Origin: Nitrospirota bacterium
GTDB taxonomy: Bacteria; Nitrospirota; Thermodesulfovibrionia; UBA6902; DSMQ01
Direction: 5' to 3'
NCBI GenBank assembly: GCA_016208855.1
Contig: JACQXF010000004.1
Span: 1-36,442 of the forward strand
Length of the DNA: 36,442 nt
How positions within the stretch are numbered: the first letter of the stretch is position 1; every line of letters starts with the position of its first letter. The translations under genes were made by a program, and so were the position numbers. The notes below the pieces were generated by a model, which had not been told where the DNA came from, did no database searches, and was given only the letters and a program-made list of their open reading frames with translations. This document shows, in pieces, positions 7,046-15,761 of this stretch.

Positions 7046-7780
7046 CTATACGGCAGCCCTCCAAAGCAGCAGGCTCACACCAAGCAGTATCACACCGAGG
7101 CTTATGCATTTAAGGATAGTTTCATACCGTTGTAAAAGGGCCTGCTCCCCGCTGCTGAGATTGGGCCAGCGCCGTTTAAGTTCCTTATACGGCCTGGAGG
7201 CCTTAATCTCTATCAGGCTGAAGAGGGCGGTTGAAAGTGATAGAATCAGCACAGGAATTGATATGCTGTTTGTCTGCATGACATAGCCTGCAAACACAGG
7301 CAGCGCACCCCAGGAAAAGGCAAACCAGCGGTCTGTATGAAACCTGCCTGAAAACCACTCAAGATTATAGGCAAAGACAAAAAAACCTTCCATAACGGCT
7401 ATTATGAGAAGAAGGGGCACATAGTAAATCATATAATAAATTGCTATGCCGTAGGCAGCGGCAAGAGAGATAAGGGCTGCAAGCCAAAGCTGGGTTTTTG
7501 TAAATACCGTTCCCCATGGCTTTATCCCCTTGCTTCCAAGGGCGTCAAGGGCGTGAGCCGCAACTCCCAGTCCAAGCAGATAGATAATCACAATGGCTAT
7601 AAGCCTCTCATAAGAGAGGCTCTCGGAAAGAAGGGAGCCCATCACAGCAAACGAGAGTACCATGCCTGTGTAAGGAAGAAAAAGAAGCCCTATTAAGGTT
7701 CTGAATTTGAGCGGCCCAAATTTCGGCACAAACCATTCAGCCCCTCTGTTAGGCAACCCGCTGTCAGCCGGGTTATTCAT
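7046..7780 (-). CDS. Polytopic membrane protein, tentatively UbiA-like
   Basis: The 244-residue protein has about seven or eight hydrophobic segments and probably lies in the inner membrane. Short polar motifs between helices, AHALDALGSKGI (about residue 75) and YNLEWFSGRFHTD (about 138-150), recall the two polar loops of UbiA-type prenyltransferases, and FSWGALPV after the second loop fits that family too. The classical NDxxDxxxD motif is not there, so the assignment is weak. Its start overlaps the end of the chorismate mutase gene by eight bases, so the two are likely one operon. Confidence 0.55.
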   Translation of the reverse strand: MNNPADSGLPNRGAEWFVPKFGPLKFRTLIGLLFLPYTGMVLSFAVMGSLLSESLSYERLIAIVIIYLLGLGVAAHALDALGSKGIKPWGTVFTKTQLWLAALISLAAAYGIAIYYMIYYVPLLLIIAVMEGFFVFAYNLEWFSGRFHTDRWFAFSWGALPVFAGYVMQTNSISIPVLILSLSTALFSLIEIKASRPYKELKRRWPNLSSGEQALLQRYETILKCISLGVILLGVSLLLWRAAV

Positions 7781-8087
7781 GTCCTTCGCCGCTATTAAGG
7801 GCAGAATGCTCAGACAGCTCCAAATCTATAAATGCGGATATCATCGAGCGATAGACCTGTTCAGCAACCACAGGGTCTGCGCCGAATTCCTTTGACAAGG
7901 CCGCAACATTTGCAATTACCTGCTTCACTCGCTGAGGGGCCCTCACATCATCGGTTGTCTGCTTAAATCTTGCCGCCTGCTTCACATAGCCCCCGCGCTC
8001 TGCAAGCAGCGCCACAATCTGGCGGTCAAGGCGGTCAATATTGGCGCGGACCTCTTCAAGAGAATTACAGTTAACAATGTTTGCCAT
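7773..8087 (-). CDS. Chorismate mutase, AroQ (type II) class
   Basis: This is a stand-alone 104-residue all-helical chorismate mutase, which converts chorismate to prephenate for phenylalanine and tyrosine synthesis. The AroQ pattern is visible in the first helix (VRANIDRLDRQIVALLAERGGYVKQ, residues about 13-37, with the active-site arginine and the RLDRQIVALLAER core) and in the R-VKQVI helix. It lies upstream of, and overlaps, the membrane protein gene. An isochorismate-pyruvate lyase of the same fold is an alternative that motif reading cannot exclude. Confidence 0.8.
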   Translation of the reverse strand: MANIVNCNSLEEVRANIDRLDRQIVALLAERGGYVKQAARFKQTTDDVRAPQRVKQVIANVAALSKEFGADPVVAEQVYRSMISAFIDLELSEHSALNSGEGHE

Positions 8088-8206
8088 AAGACGCTCCTTC
8101 CTACCCCCCCCTGTCAGCGGAAATCTTCATCTTAACGACAAAAACAGAAGTTAATAAGAAGATTGCATAAAACCCTCAAAAAAGCAAGCTGCCTTGACCG
8201 CAGATA

Positions 8207-9724
8207 ATGTCTTCGTATACCCTATTGCTCATGAAGAGGCTTCTAAGGATCTGCTCTCTTGTAATCGGATTAATAATCCTGCTTTCATGGGCGGTTTATT
8301 CAGAGCCTAAAGAAGACGCCGTTGAAAAGATTCGAAAGAGGGGATATATCCTCTGGGGCTCTGATGCTGAAGGCGGAGCCCCGTATGTCTTTCCCTCGCC
8401 TAAGGACCCTTCAAGGCTCATAGGTTTTGAGGTTGACCTTGCCGAGGCTATTGCGCATGAATTAGGCGTTCAGGCGCGGCAGTCTCAAAATGCATGGGAC
8501 AGCCTTATCCCCTCGCTTAAACGCGGCGACTTTGACATTGCAATAAACGGAATAGAGATAACGCCTGAGAGGAAACAGGAGGTGCTCTTCTCGCTTCCCT
8601 ACTATATTTATACTGAGCAGCTTGTCGTGCGCAAAGAAGAAACAGCAATAAGGGGCATTGATAACCTTAAGGGAAAAAAGGCCGGGACACTTTCAGGGGC
8701 AGTGGCGCAGAATATTCTTGAAGGCATCGGAGGCGTGGATGTAAGGATATACTCAGGACAGGTTGAACCGTATGAAGACCTTGCAATAGGCAGGATTGAT
8801 GCAGTTCTCCTTGACCTTCCAATCGCCGCATACTATGCAAAACCCAATCCAAAACTGAAATACGCAGGCGCGCCCGTCGGGAGAGGTTATTACGGGATTG
8901 TGATAAAAAAGGAGGATGAGGAGCTTAAAAAAGCGCTTGATGATATTCTTGCCAAACTCCTCCAAACAGGAGAGCTGAAAAGGATATATGAAAAATGGGA
9001 TATGTGGAATGAGACACAGGAGGCCCTTTTTCAGGATATAAAGGGCTCAGAAACGCACCCGGGCATTGAGGAAAGCAGGAAGGCCCCGCTTCAGACATTC
9101 TTCCCGATGCTTATAAAGGGAGCGGGCATTACGATATTCATCTCTGTAGCATCAATGGCGCTGGCCGTCTCTCTCGGGTTGATACTTACCCTCCTCAGAC
9201 TCTACAGCCGTCCGCCCTTCAGCTCACTGGCAACAGCATATATTGAGCTCTACAGGGGAACGCCCCTTCTTATTCAGCTTTACATACTCTATTACGGCCT
9301 GCCAAATATCGGCATATCACTGAGCCCTGTTGCTGCCGCATTCCTTGGGCTTGGCATGAACTATGCGGCTTATGAGGCTGAGATATACAGGGCAGGGATA
9401 ATGTCTGTTCCAAAGGGACAGATGGAGGCTGCCTCTTCACTCGGGATGACAAAGACGCTGGCTTTAAGAAGGATTATCCTTCCGCAGGCGCTTAGGATTG
9501 CCACGCCGGGCATCACCAATGACTTCATTGCCCTGTTTAAGGACTCCTCGCTGGTCTCAGTCATCGCAATGGTTGAGCTGACAAAGACATACACCATACT
9601 ATCAGCATCAACCCTCAGGTTCTTTGAGCTTGGCCTTATAGTTGCGGTGCTCTATTTTGCGATGAGCTACCCGCTGTCGCTGCTTGCGGGAAGACTTGAG
9701 AATAAACTGAAAGGCACGGCGTAG
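8207..9724 (+). CDS. Polar amino-acid ABC transporter, binding protein fused to permease (GlnH-GlnP)
   Basis: Two domains are fused in 505 residues. Residues about 1-33 are a signal anchor, about 38-268 form a family 3 solute-binding domain (GFEVDLAEAIAHELG, ELKRIYEKW), and about 297-500 form a His/Glu/Gln-type permease with the EAA loop EAASSLGMTKTLALRRIILP. Such fusions tether the binding protein to the membrane channel. The ATPase gene follows nine bases downstream, so uptake of glutamine or a similar polar amino acid is likely. An ATG at 8231 would give a more typical signal peptide. Neither start has a clear ribosome site. Confidence 0.88.
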   Translation: MSSYTLLLMKRLLRICSLVIGLIILLSWAVYSEPKEDAVEKIRKRGYILWGSDAEGGAPYVFPSPKDPSRLIGFEVDLAEAIAHELGVQARQSQNAWDSLIPSLKRGDFDIAINGIEITPERKQEVLFSLPYYIYTEQLVVRKEETAIRGIDNLKGKKAGTLSGAVAQNILEGIGGVDVRIYSGQVEPYEDLAIGRIDAVLLDLPIAAYYAKPNPKLKYAGAPVGRGYYGIVIKKEDEELKKALDDILAKLLQTGELKRIYEKWDMWNETQEALFQDIKGSETHPGIEESRKAPLQTFFPMLIKGAGITIFISVASMALAVSLGLILTLLRLYSRPPFSSLATAYIELYRGTPLLIQLYILYYGLPNIGISLSPVAAAFLGLGMNYAAYEAEIYRAGIMSVPKGQMEAASSLGMTKTLALRRIILPQALRIATPGITNDFIALFKDSSLVSVIAMVELTKTYTILSASTLRFFELGLIVAVLYFAMSYPLSLLAGRLENKLKGTA

Positions 9725-9733
9725 TATAAGGAA

Positions 9734-10489
9734 ATGATAACAGTCAAAAGGCTTCATAAATACTACAAGGAACATCATCTCTTTAAAGGCATTGACCTTG
9801 ATGTGAGGAAGGGGGAGGCAGTAGTCCTCATCGGCCCATCAGGAAGCGGCAAAAGCACGTTTCTTAGATGCATCAACGGGCTTGAGTATTTTCAGGAGGG
9901 GGAGATAGATGTTGATGGGATTCAGCTTCACTCAATAAACCGTTTGCACCCGGGCAAAGAGGATTTGGAAATCATCAGGCAGATACGGTTAAAGGCCGGG
10001 ATGGTCTTTCAGCAGTTTAACCTTTTCCCCCACATGACAGTCCTTGAAAATATTATTGAGTCCCCTGTGCAGGTGCTTAGGATGGAAAAACACTCTGCAA
10101 CTGAACAGGCCACAGCGATTTTAAAGAGGATAAATATGCAGGCAAAGGCGCAGAGCTTCCCGCATCAGCTCTCCGGCGGAGAGCAGCAAAGGGCTGCCAT
10201 CGCCAGGGCGCTTGCCATGAAGCCTGAGGCTATGCTCTTTGATGAACCTACCTCATCTCTTGACCCTGAAATGGTAGGAGAGGTGCTTTCAGTCATAAAA
10301 GACCTTGTCAACGAAGGCATGACAACATTAATAGCCACCCATGAGATGGGCTTTGCAAGAGAAGTGGCAGACAGGGTGGTTGTCTTTGATAAGGGAGATA
10401 TCTTAGAGACAGGGCCGCCGGAGAAGATATTTACAAACCCTTCTGCCGAAAGGACAAGAGCATTTCTCAGCAGAATTCTTATCCCATAG
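9734..10489 (+). CDS. glnQ: Polar amino-acid ABC transporter ATP-binding protein
   Basis: All ABC ATPase motifs are present: Walker [10 protein letters not shown] (about residue 34), Q-loop [10 protein letters not shown], signature [15 protein letters not shown], Walker [13 protein letters not shown] and the H-loop THEMGF. The sequence is of the GlnQ/HisP class that energises polar amino-acid uptake. It lies directly after the GlnH-GlnP fusion, giving a complete two-gene importer. The length of 251 residues is normal. Confidence 0.93.
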   Translation: MITVKRLHKYYKEHHLFKGIDLDVRKGEAVVLIGPSGSGKSTFLRCINGLEYFQEGEIDVDGIQLHSINRLHPGKEDLEIIRQIRLKAGMVFQQFNLFPHMTVLENIIESPVQVLRMEKHSATEQATAILKRINMQAKAQSFPHQLSGGEQQRAAIARALAMKPEAMLFDEPTSSLDPEMVGEVLSVIKDLVNEGMTTLIATHEMGFAREVADRVVVFDKGDILETGPPEKIFTNPSAERTRAFLSRILIP

Positions 10490-10501
10490 CCCTATTAACT
10501 A

Positions 10502-11092
10502 CTATTTCTTTACCAGCTCAAGGTCAATAGAGATATTCACATCTTCTCCCACAACTACCCCGCCGCTTTCAATCGGGGCATTCCATGTCAGGCCGAAATC
10601 CTTGCGGTTTATAGTGGCAGTGGCTGAAGTCCCTCTTTTGATATTTCCCCACGGGTCTTTGACTGCCGCAGCCGGCTCCTCCATATCAAGGGTCACCTCT
10701 TTTGTGACGCCATGCATGGTAAGATCGCCTGTCAGCTTAAGCTTATTAGGCCCGGCCTTCTTTATGTTCTTTGAGACAAAGGTGATTGTTGGATATTTTG
10801 CGGCATCAAAAAAGTCAGGGCTTTTCAGATGCTCATCTCGTTTGGCTACCCCTGTGTTAATGGATGCTGTTTCAATGGATGCTGCAAACTTTGACTTTGT
10901 TATATCCTTGTCGTCAAGCGTCGCTGAGCCGCTGAACTTGCCAAATGTCCCCCTCACGTTTGAGACCATCATGTGGCGCACCTTAAACTGTATTGTGGAA
11001 TGGTCAGCGTCAATGCCCCAGTCAGAGGCAAGGCCGAGCGCCGGCAAAACCGATATTAAGGCAACTGCAAAAACTATGATTAAACGTTTCAT
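10502..11092 (-). CDS. Exported YceI-family lipocalin-like protein
   Basis: The 196-residue protein has a signal peptide ending about residue 22 and the YceI hallmarks: DADHSTIQFKVRHMMVSNVRG near the mature N-terminus, FFDAAKYPTITF in the middle and a late KDFGLTWN motif. YceI proteins form a beta-barrel that binds isoprenoid-type ligands such as polyisoprenoid quinones in the periplasm. It converges with glnQ with only 12 bases between them, and its promoter region faces the toxin-antitoxin pair. Confidence 0.92.
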   Translation of the reverse strand: MKRLIIVFAVALISVLPALGLASDWGIDADHSTIQFKVRHMMVSNVRGTFGKFSGSATLDDKDITKSKFAASIETASINTGVAKRDEHLKSPDFFDAAKYPTITFVSKNIKKAGPNKLKLTGDLTMHGVTKEVTLDMEEPAAAVKDPWGNIKRGTSATATINRKDFGLTWNAPIESGGVVVGEDVNISIDLELVKK

Positions 11093-11132
11093 TTTCCCTT
11101 CTTGGTTTGTGATACCCTGCTTTATTTCCTGT

Positions 11133-11148
11133 CTTAATCTAAATTAAG
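11133..11148. promoter_or_regulatory. Palindrome upstream of the YceI gene
   Basis: CTTAAT and ATTAAG form a perfect six-base inverted repeat around CTAA, about 40 bases before the YceI start. Its position fits an operator or promoter element. The AT-rich composition makes chance occurrence possible. Confidence 0.3.
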
Positions 11149-11242
11149 GCTGTGCAGTGATTATGTCAAGTATGCACTTTGAGGCAAGCACATGGGCGAG
11201 AAGAAGCGACCTGATTCCTGCTTGCAGTTTTCCTATGTGTAG

Positions 11243-11256
11243 TGTATTGTAATACA
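11243..11256 (+). promoter_or_regulatory. Candidate operator of the RHH/PIN module
   Basis: TGTATT and AATACA form a six-base inverted repeat with a two-base spacer, immediately before the AGGAGG ribosome site of the antitoxin. Ribbon-helix-helix antitoxins bind such short palindromes to repress their own operon, so autoregulation is likely by analogy. Confidence 0.5.
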
Positions 11257-11267
11257 GGAGGTGTATT

Positions 11268-11486
11268 ATGAGAACCGTATTATCCGTCAGCCTTCCGGAA
11301 AACATGTCCAAGGAACTGGACAGACTTGCCAAAAGCACAGGCCGCAATAAAAGCGATATTGTTAAAGAATCCCTCAGCCTGTTTTTATGGGAAATGAAGC
11401 TCAAGGCGGTTCAGAAAAGACTCGGTCCAAAGGCAAAGAAACTCGGGATAGTTAGTGAAGAAGATGTGTTCAAAGCATTTTCATGA
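11268..11486 (+). CDS. Ribbon-helix-helix (CopG-type) antitoxin
   Basis: This is a 72-residue protein with the RHH pattern: an N-terminal strand RTVLSVSLPENMSKELDRL, then an LAKSTGRNKSDIVKESL helix pair. Such proteins dimerise to bind DNA and use their C-terminus to block the toxin. An AGGAGG ribosome site lies seven bases upstream. The stop overlaps the toxin ATG (ATGA), so both are translated together. Confidence 0.87.
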   Translation: MRTVLSVSLPENMSKELDRLAKSTGRNKSDIVKESLSLFLWEMKLKAVQKRLGPKAKKLGIVSEEDVFKAFS

Positions 11487-11884
11487 AAGTCGTATTTGAT
11501 TCAAACGTTCTTATTGCAGCACTCATCACTGAAGGGATCTGCTCGAAACTGCTGCACAGGGCGCGCACCGGAGAATTCTCACTTGCCTCATGTCCTTTCA
11601 TCATTAAAGAAGTTCGGCGCATCCTCTCCATGAAATTCCGCCTTGCAAATGGCGAAATAGCATCAGCAATGGAGCCTGTCACTGAAGCGGTCGGTCAGAT
11701 CATTGAACATAACCTGAAAATCAAAGGCGTCTGCCGGGATGCCGATGACGATAACATTCTTGCCTGTGCATTGGCTGCGAAGGCTGAATATCTGGTGACA
11801 GGGGATGCCGATCTTCTGGAACTGAAGAGTTATCAGGGCATCAGGATTATAACGCCGAGGGACTTTGAGGCGTTGTTTCTATAG
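11483..11884 (+). CDS. PIN-domain toxin (putative toxin, PIN family)
   Basis: The 133-residue protein has the PIN nuclease acidic residues: VVFDSNVLIAAL at the N-terminus, an E in FIIKEVRRIL, and the D pair in DADDDNILACALAAKAEYLVTGD (about residues 86-108). The family consists of Mg-dependent ribonucleases, and VapC members often cut tRNA or rRNA. It is coupled to the RHH antitoxin by an ATGA overlap. All catalytic positions look intact, so the module is probably functional. Confidence 0.88.
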   Translation: MKVVFDSNVLIAALITEGICSKLLHRARTGEFSLASCPFIIKEVRRILSMKFRLANGEIASAMEPVTEAVGQIIEHNLKIKGVCRDADDDNILACALAAKAEYLVTGDADLLELKSYQGIRIITPRDFEALFL

Positions 11885-12096
11885 CCACCTGCTTCCGGCA
11901 GGGACAGCCCAAGCCCTACATCACGGAAACTAAGTTTATGAAAAAGAAATTCCTCGCCCCTGCCTGCCTTGCTCAGGAGCGTCTCTACTCTCTGAGCCTT
12001 GCGGGTATCATCATTTACAAGATATCTGATGAGCAGGTTCGTATCGATAACAATCCGTTTAGTCTTATCCACTCTGAGCGCCCCTTTTCCCGACAT
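11881..12096 (-). pseudogene. Decayed VapC-like PIN toxin fragment
   Basis: On the minus strand the first half of a PIN domain can be read: KRIVIDTNLLIRYLVNDD with the first catalytic aspartate, then a helix QRVETLLSKAG. After about 50 residues the similarity ends and the frame runs on into unrelated sequence without the other acidic residues. The 3' end abuts the tail of the intact PIN toxin on the other strand. It overlaps the antitoxin remnant upstream in the usual vapBC arrangement, so this is a broken second module. Confidence 0.7.
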
Positions 12097-12292
12097 ATTC
12101 TTTTGCCTTCTTTCTCATCTCCTCAAAGTCAGCATGCTTCTGTCTGCCCTTCAGAACCCCTTTGAAATCCTGAAGCGTTTTTGCGGTCTTGACAACAAGC
12201 CGTTCTGCCTCTTTCTCGAAGATTACGATGCTGCCAGTCTGGATATGGAGCAGCTCCCGAACCTCCTTCGGCGCAGAAGTTGTTTCTCTCAA
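12065..12292 (-). pseudogene. Truncated AbrB/VapB-type antitoxin
   Basis: The readable part, APKEVRELLHIQTGSIVIF, is the second half of an AbrB DNA-binding motif. The usual SKGQxTIP loop that should precede it is missing, and the only start is a TTG with no clear ribosome site. The C-terminal helix (about residues 40-75) that would bind the toxin is intact. It precedes and overlaps the PIN fragment, as in a vapBC operon. It may be functionless as a DNA binder. Confidence 0.65.
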
Positions 12293-12320
12293 TAAAGAAG
12301 GGCAATAACTTCAGATAAAC

Positions 12321-12348
12321 AAAAAGGGGCTGCTTTCGCAGCCCCTTT
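12321..12348 (-). terminator. Rho-independent terminator of the tRNA operon
   Basis: Read on the minus strand, AAAGGGGCTGC and GCAGCCCCTTT form an 11-bp stem closed by a GAAA tetraloop and followed by a T run. It lies 12 bases after the CCA end of tRNA-Glu. Confidence 0.88.
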
Positions 12349-12360
12349 AATAATATTGCA

Positions 12361-12437
12361 TGGCGTCCCCAACGGGATTCGAACCCGTGTTACCGCCTTG
12401 AAAGGGCGATGTCCTAGGCCGGCTAGACGATGGGGAC
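12361..12437 (-). tRNA. tRNA-Glu (anticodon TTC)
   Basis: The minus strand folds as a tRNA. The acceptor stem is GTCCCCA with TGGGGAC, the anticodon loop CTTTCAA gives the TTC anticodon, and the T arm is CGGGTTCGAATCCCG. The 3' CCA is encoded. It lies three bases after tRNA-Lys in the same direction. Confidence 0.95.
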
Positions 12438-12440
12438 ATA

Positions 12441-12513
12441 TGAGTCGCCTGGGATTCGAACCCAGCACACCCGCCTTAAAAGGGCGGTGCTCTACCTAAT
12501 GAGCTAGCGACTC
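12441..12513 (-). tRNA. tRNA-Lys (anticodon TTT)
   Basis: The minus strand begins GAGTCGC and ends GCGACTC plus discriminator A. The D arm is TAGCTCATTAGGTAGAGCA, the anticodon loop CTTTTAA gives TTT, and the T arm contains GGTTCGAATCC. No CCA is encoded, in contrast to the neighbouring tRNA-Glu, so it must be added by nucleotidyltransferase. Confidence 0.95.
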
Positions 12514-12665
12514 TTTAAAACCTGCTTATAAATAATTGAGCAATCTTCAGCAGGCACGAATGCCTGAAAAGGATTTGCGCAACACCTTTGCATAGCAAAT
12601 CGCTTTAGTTCTCAGTAAAATTAAAAAGGTATTTTAAGCCAATCCTACAGATAACTTCAAGCCCT

Positions 12666-13982
<1,317 letters not shown>

Positions 13983-14041
13983 TTAAATCCTAAATCCAAA
14001 GCACTAAACCCTAAACAATAACAACTTCAAATGACCAAAAT

Positions 14042-14089
14042 CTAAAACAATATTAAATATTCTAAAATTTGATATTGTTTGGGATTTAG
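14042..14089. repeat. AT-rich imperfect inverted repeat between serA and purA
   Basis: AAACAATATTAAAT (14045-14058) pairs with ATTTGATATTGTTT (14067-14080) with one wobble. The flanks are rich in TAGAATTT and CTAAATCC words that recur in other spacers of the window (for example 30540-30590). No T run follows, so it is not a standard terminator. It looks like a degenerate member of a dispersed repeat. Confidence 0.5.
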
Positions 14090-14154
14090 ATATTAGAATT
14101 TAGAATTTCTTCTTTAGGCGTTATTCCCCTTCCATAATTTCTAACAAGAACTCG

Positions 14155-15744
14155 CTATACAGGCAGATGTATCTGTTTTACTGAGAGGACATTTGGAAGT
14201 TTTTTGATCTCTCCGAGGATTTCCTTTGATACTGTAGCATCAACGCTTACAACTGATATTGCGTTGCCGCCTGAGCGCTCTCTTCCAAACTGCATCCTTG
14301 CAATATTAATATTATTTTTTCCAAGAAGCGTGCCTATGTTTCCTATTACGCCGGGCTTGTCAACATTAAGCACTACGAGCATCTCTCCCTCCGGCACAAC
14401 CTCTACTGTAAATTCGTCTATCTTTATTATGCGCGGGTCTTTTTTGCCGTAAAGCACGCCTGCAGCCACATTCTCTTTTGAGTCAACCTTTACCCTGACT
14501 ACCAGCGTGCTGTGATAATCTCCTGCGTCCTCTGTGGTAATCTCCTTAATCTCAATACCCCTTTCTTTTGCAATCAAAGGCGCATTTACAAAGTTTACAG
14601 TCTCCTCAAGAATAGGGGTGAGTATTCCTTTTAAGACTGCTGTTGTAATTGGCGCAAGCACCAATTCCGCAACCTCTCCCCTGTATTCCACTGTAACTCC
14701 GTTAATTCCTCCCTCCAGCGTCTGGCTAAGAAAACCTCCAAGCCTCTCCCCAAGGGTTATATATGGCTGAAGCCTTGGAAGCACATCAGCCGGCACCGAG
14801 GGGAAATTCACCGCATGCCTTATTGTACCGTGCACAAGATAATCAACTATCTGCTCTGCAATGGCTGTTGCAACATTCTCCTGAGCCTCCTCTGTTGAGG
14901 CTCCAAGATGCGGAGAGCACACTACATTTTCAAGTTCCAAAAGCGGGCAGTTTGTTGGGTCAGCAGGCTCTTTTTCAAAGACATCAAGGGCTGCCCCTGC
15001 AACCTTGCCTGATTTAATGGCATCATATAAGGCCTTCTCATCTATGATTCCGCCGCGGGCTGCATTAATAATCCTTACGCCGTCACGCATCATTGCTATG
15101 CGCTCGGCATTTATAACATGCCTTGTCTCATTTGTCATCGGCGTATGAATGGTGATAAAATCTGCGTTTTTTATTAACTCATCAAGCGTGACTGCCTTTA
15201 TGCCAAGCGCCTTTGCCTTCTCTTCGCTCAGATATGGGTCATAGGCTAAGACATTCATTCCAACACCCTGCGCTATCTTTGCAACATGGCTTCCGATGTT
15301 TCCAAGCCCCATTACCCCAAGATTCTTATTATAAAGCTCAACGCCCATGAATTTTTTCTTTTCCCATTTCCCCTGCTTCATGCTCGCTGTTGCCTGAGGA
15401 ATCTGTCTTGCCATTGAAAACAAAAGGGCAACTGTATGCTCTGCAGTTGTTACAGTATTGCCACCCGGGGTGTTCATCACAACAATGCCGCGCTTTGTGG
15501 CCGCAGCCTTATCCACATTGTCAAGGCCTGAGCCTGCGCGGCCGATGACCTTAAGTTTCTTTGCAGCCTCTATAATTTCGGCGGTTGCCTTTGTAGCGCT
15601 TCTCACTACAAGGGCATCGTATTTGCCTATCTCTGCCTTAAGCTCCTCAGGCTTAAGCCCTGTCTTTACATCAACCTCAAGGCCTGCCTTTTTTAAGATC
15701 TCAATTCCTTTTTCTGATAAGCTGTCACTTACAAGGACTTTCAT
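14155..15744 (-). CDS. serA: D-3-phosphoglycerate dehydrogenase
   Basis: SerA oxidises 3-phosphoglycerate with NAD to start serine synthesis. The 529-residue protein is of the long type: a split substrate domain (about 1-95 and 280-310), a Rossmann domain with GLGNIGSHVAKIA, the catalytic Arg/Glu region around INAARGGIIDE, the SPHLGAST histidine motif, an allosteric intervening domain (about 320-450) and a C-terminal ACT domain beginning near VLNVDKPGVIGNIG. It lies 17 bases after serC. The ACT domain suggests serine feedback by analogy. Confidence 0.97.
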   Translation of the reverse strand: MKVLVSDSLSEKGIEILKKAGLEVDVKTGLKPEELKAEIGKYDALVVRSATKATAEIIEAAKKLKVIGRAGSGLDNVDKAAATKRGIVVMNTPGGNTVTTAEHTVALLFSMARQIPQATASMKQGKWEKKKFMGVELYNKNLGVMGLGNIGSHVAKIAQGVGMNVLAYDPYLSEEKAKALGIKAVTLDELIKNADFITIHTPMTNETRHVINAERIAMMRDGVRIINAARGGIIDEKALYDAIKSGKVAGAALDVFEKEPADPTNCPLLELENVVCSPHLGASTEEAQENVATAIAEQIVDYLVHGTIRHAVNFPSVPADVLPRLQPYITLGERLGGFLSQTLEGGINGVTVEYRGEVAELVLAPITTAVLKGILTPILEETVNFVNAPLIAKERGIEIKEITTEDAGDYHSTLVVRVKVDSKENVAAGVLYGKKDPRIIKIDEFTVEVVPEGEMLVVLNVDKPGVIGNIGTLLGKNNINIARMQFGRERSGGNAISVVSVDATVSKEILGEIKKLPNVLSVKQIHLPV

Positions 15745-15761
15745 AATCTTTTTTCCCTTTG

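Noticed and set aside
10602..11147. Plus-strand 181-codon frame opposite the YceI gene
   Set aside because: It is the antisense of a well-conserved YceI protein and shows no family features.
12551..12566. CAGGCA-CGAA-TGCCTG hairpin as a terminator for purA
   Set aside because: The stem is only six base pairs and there is no T run on the minus strand.
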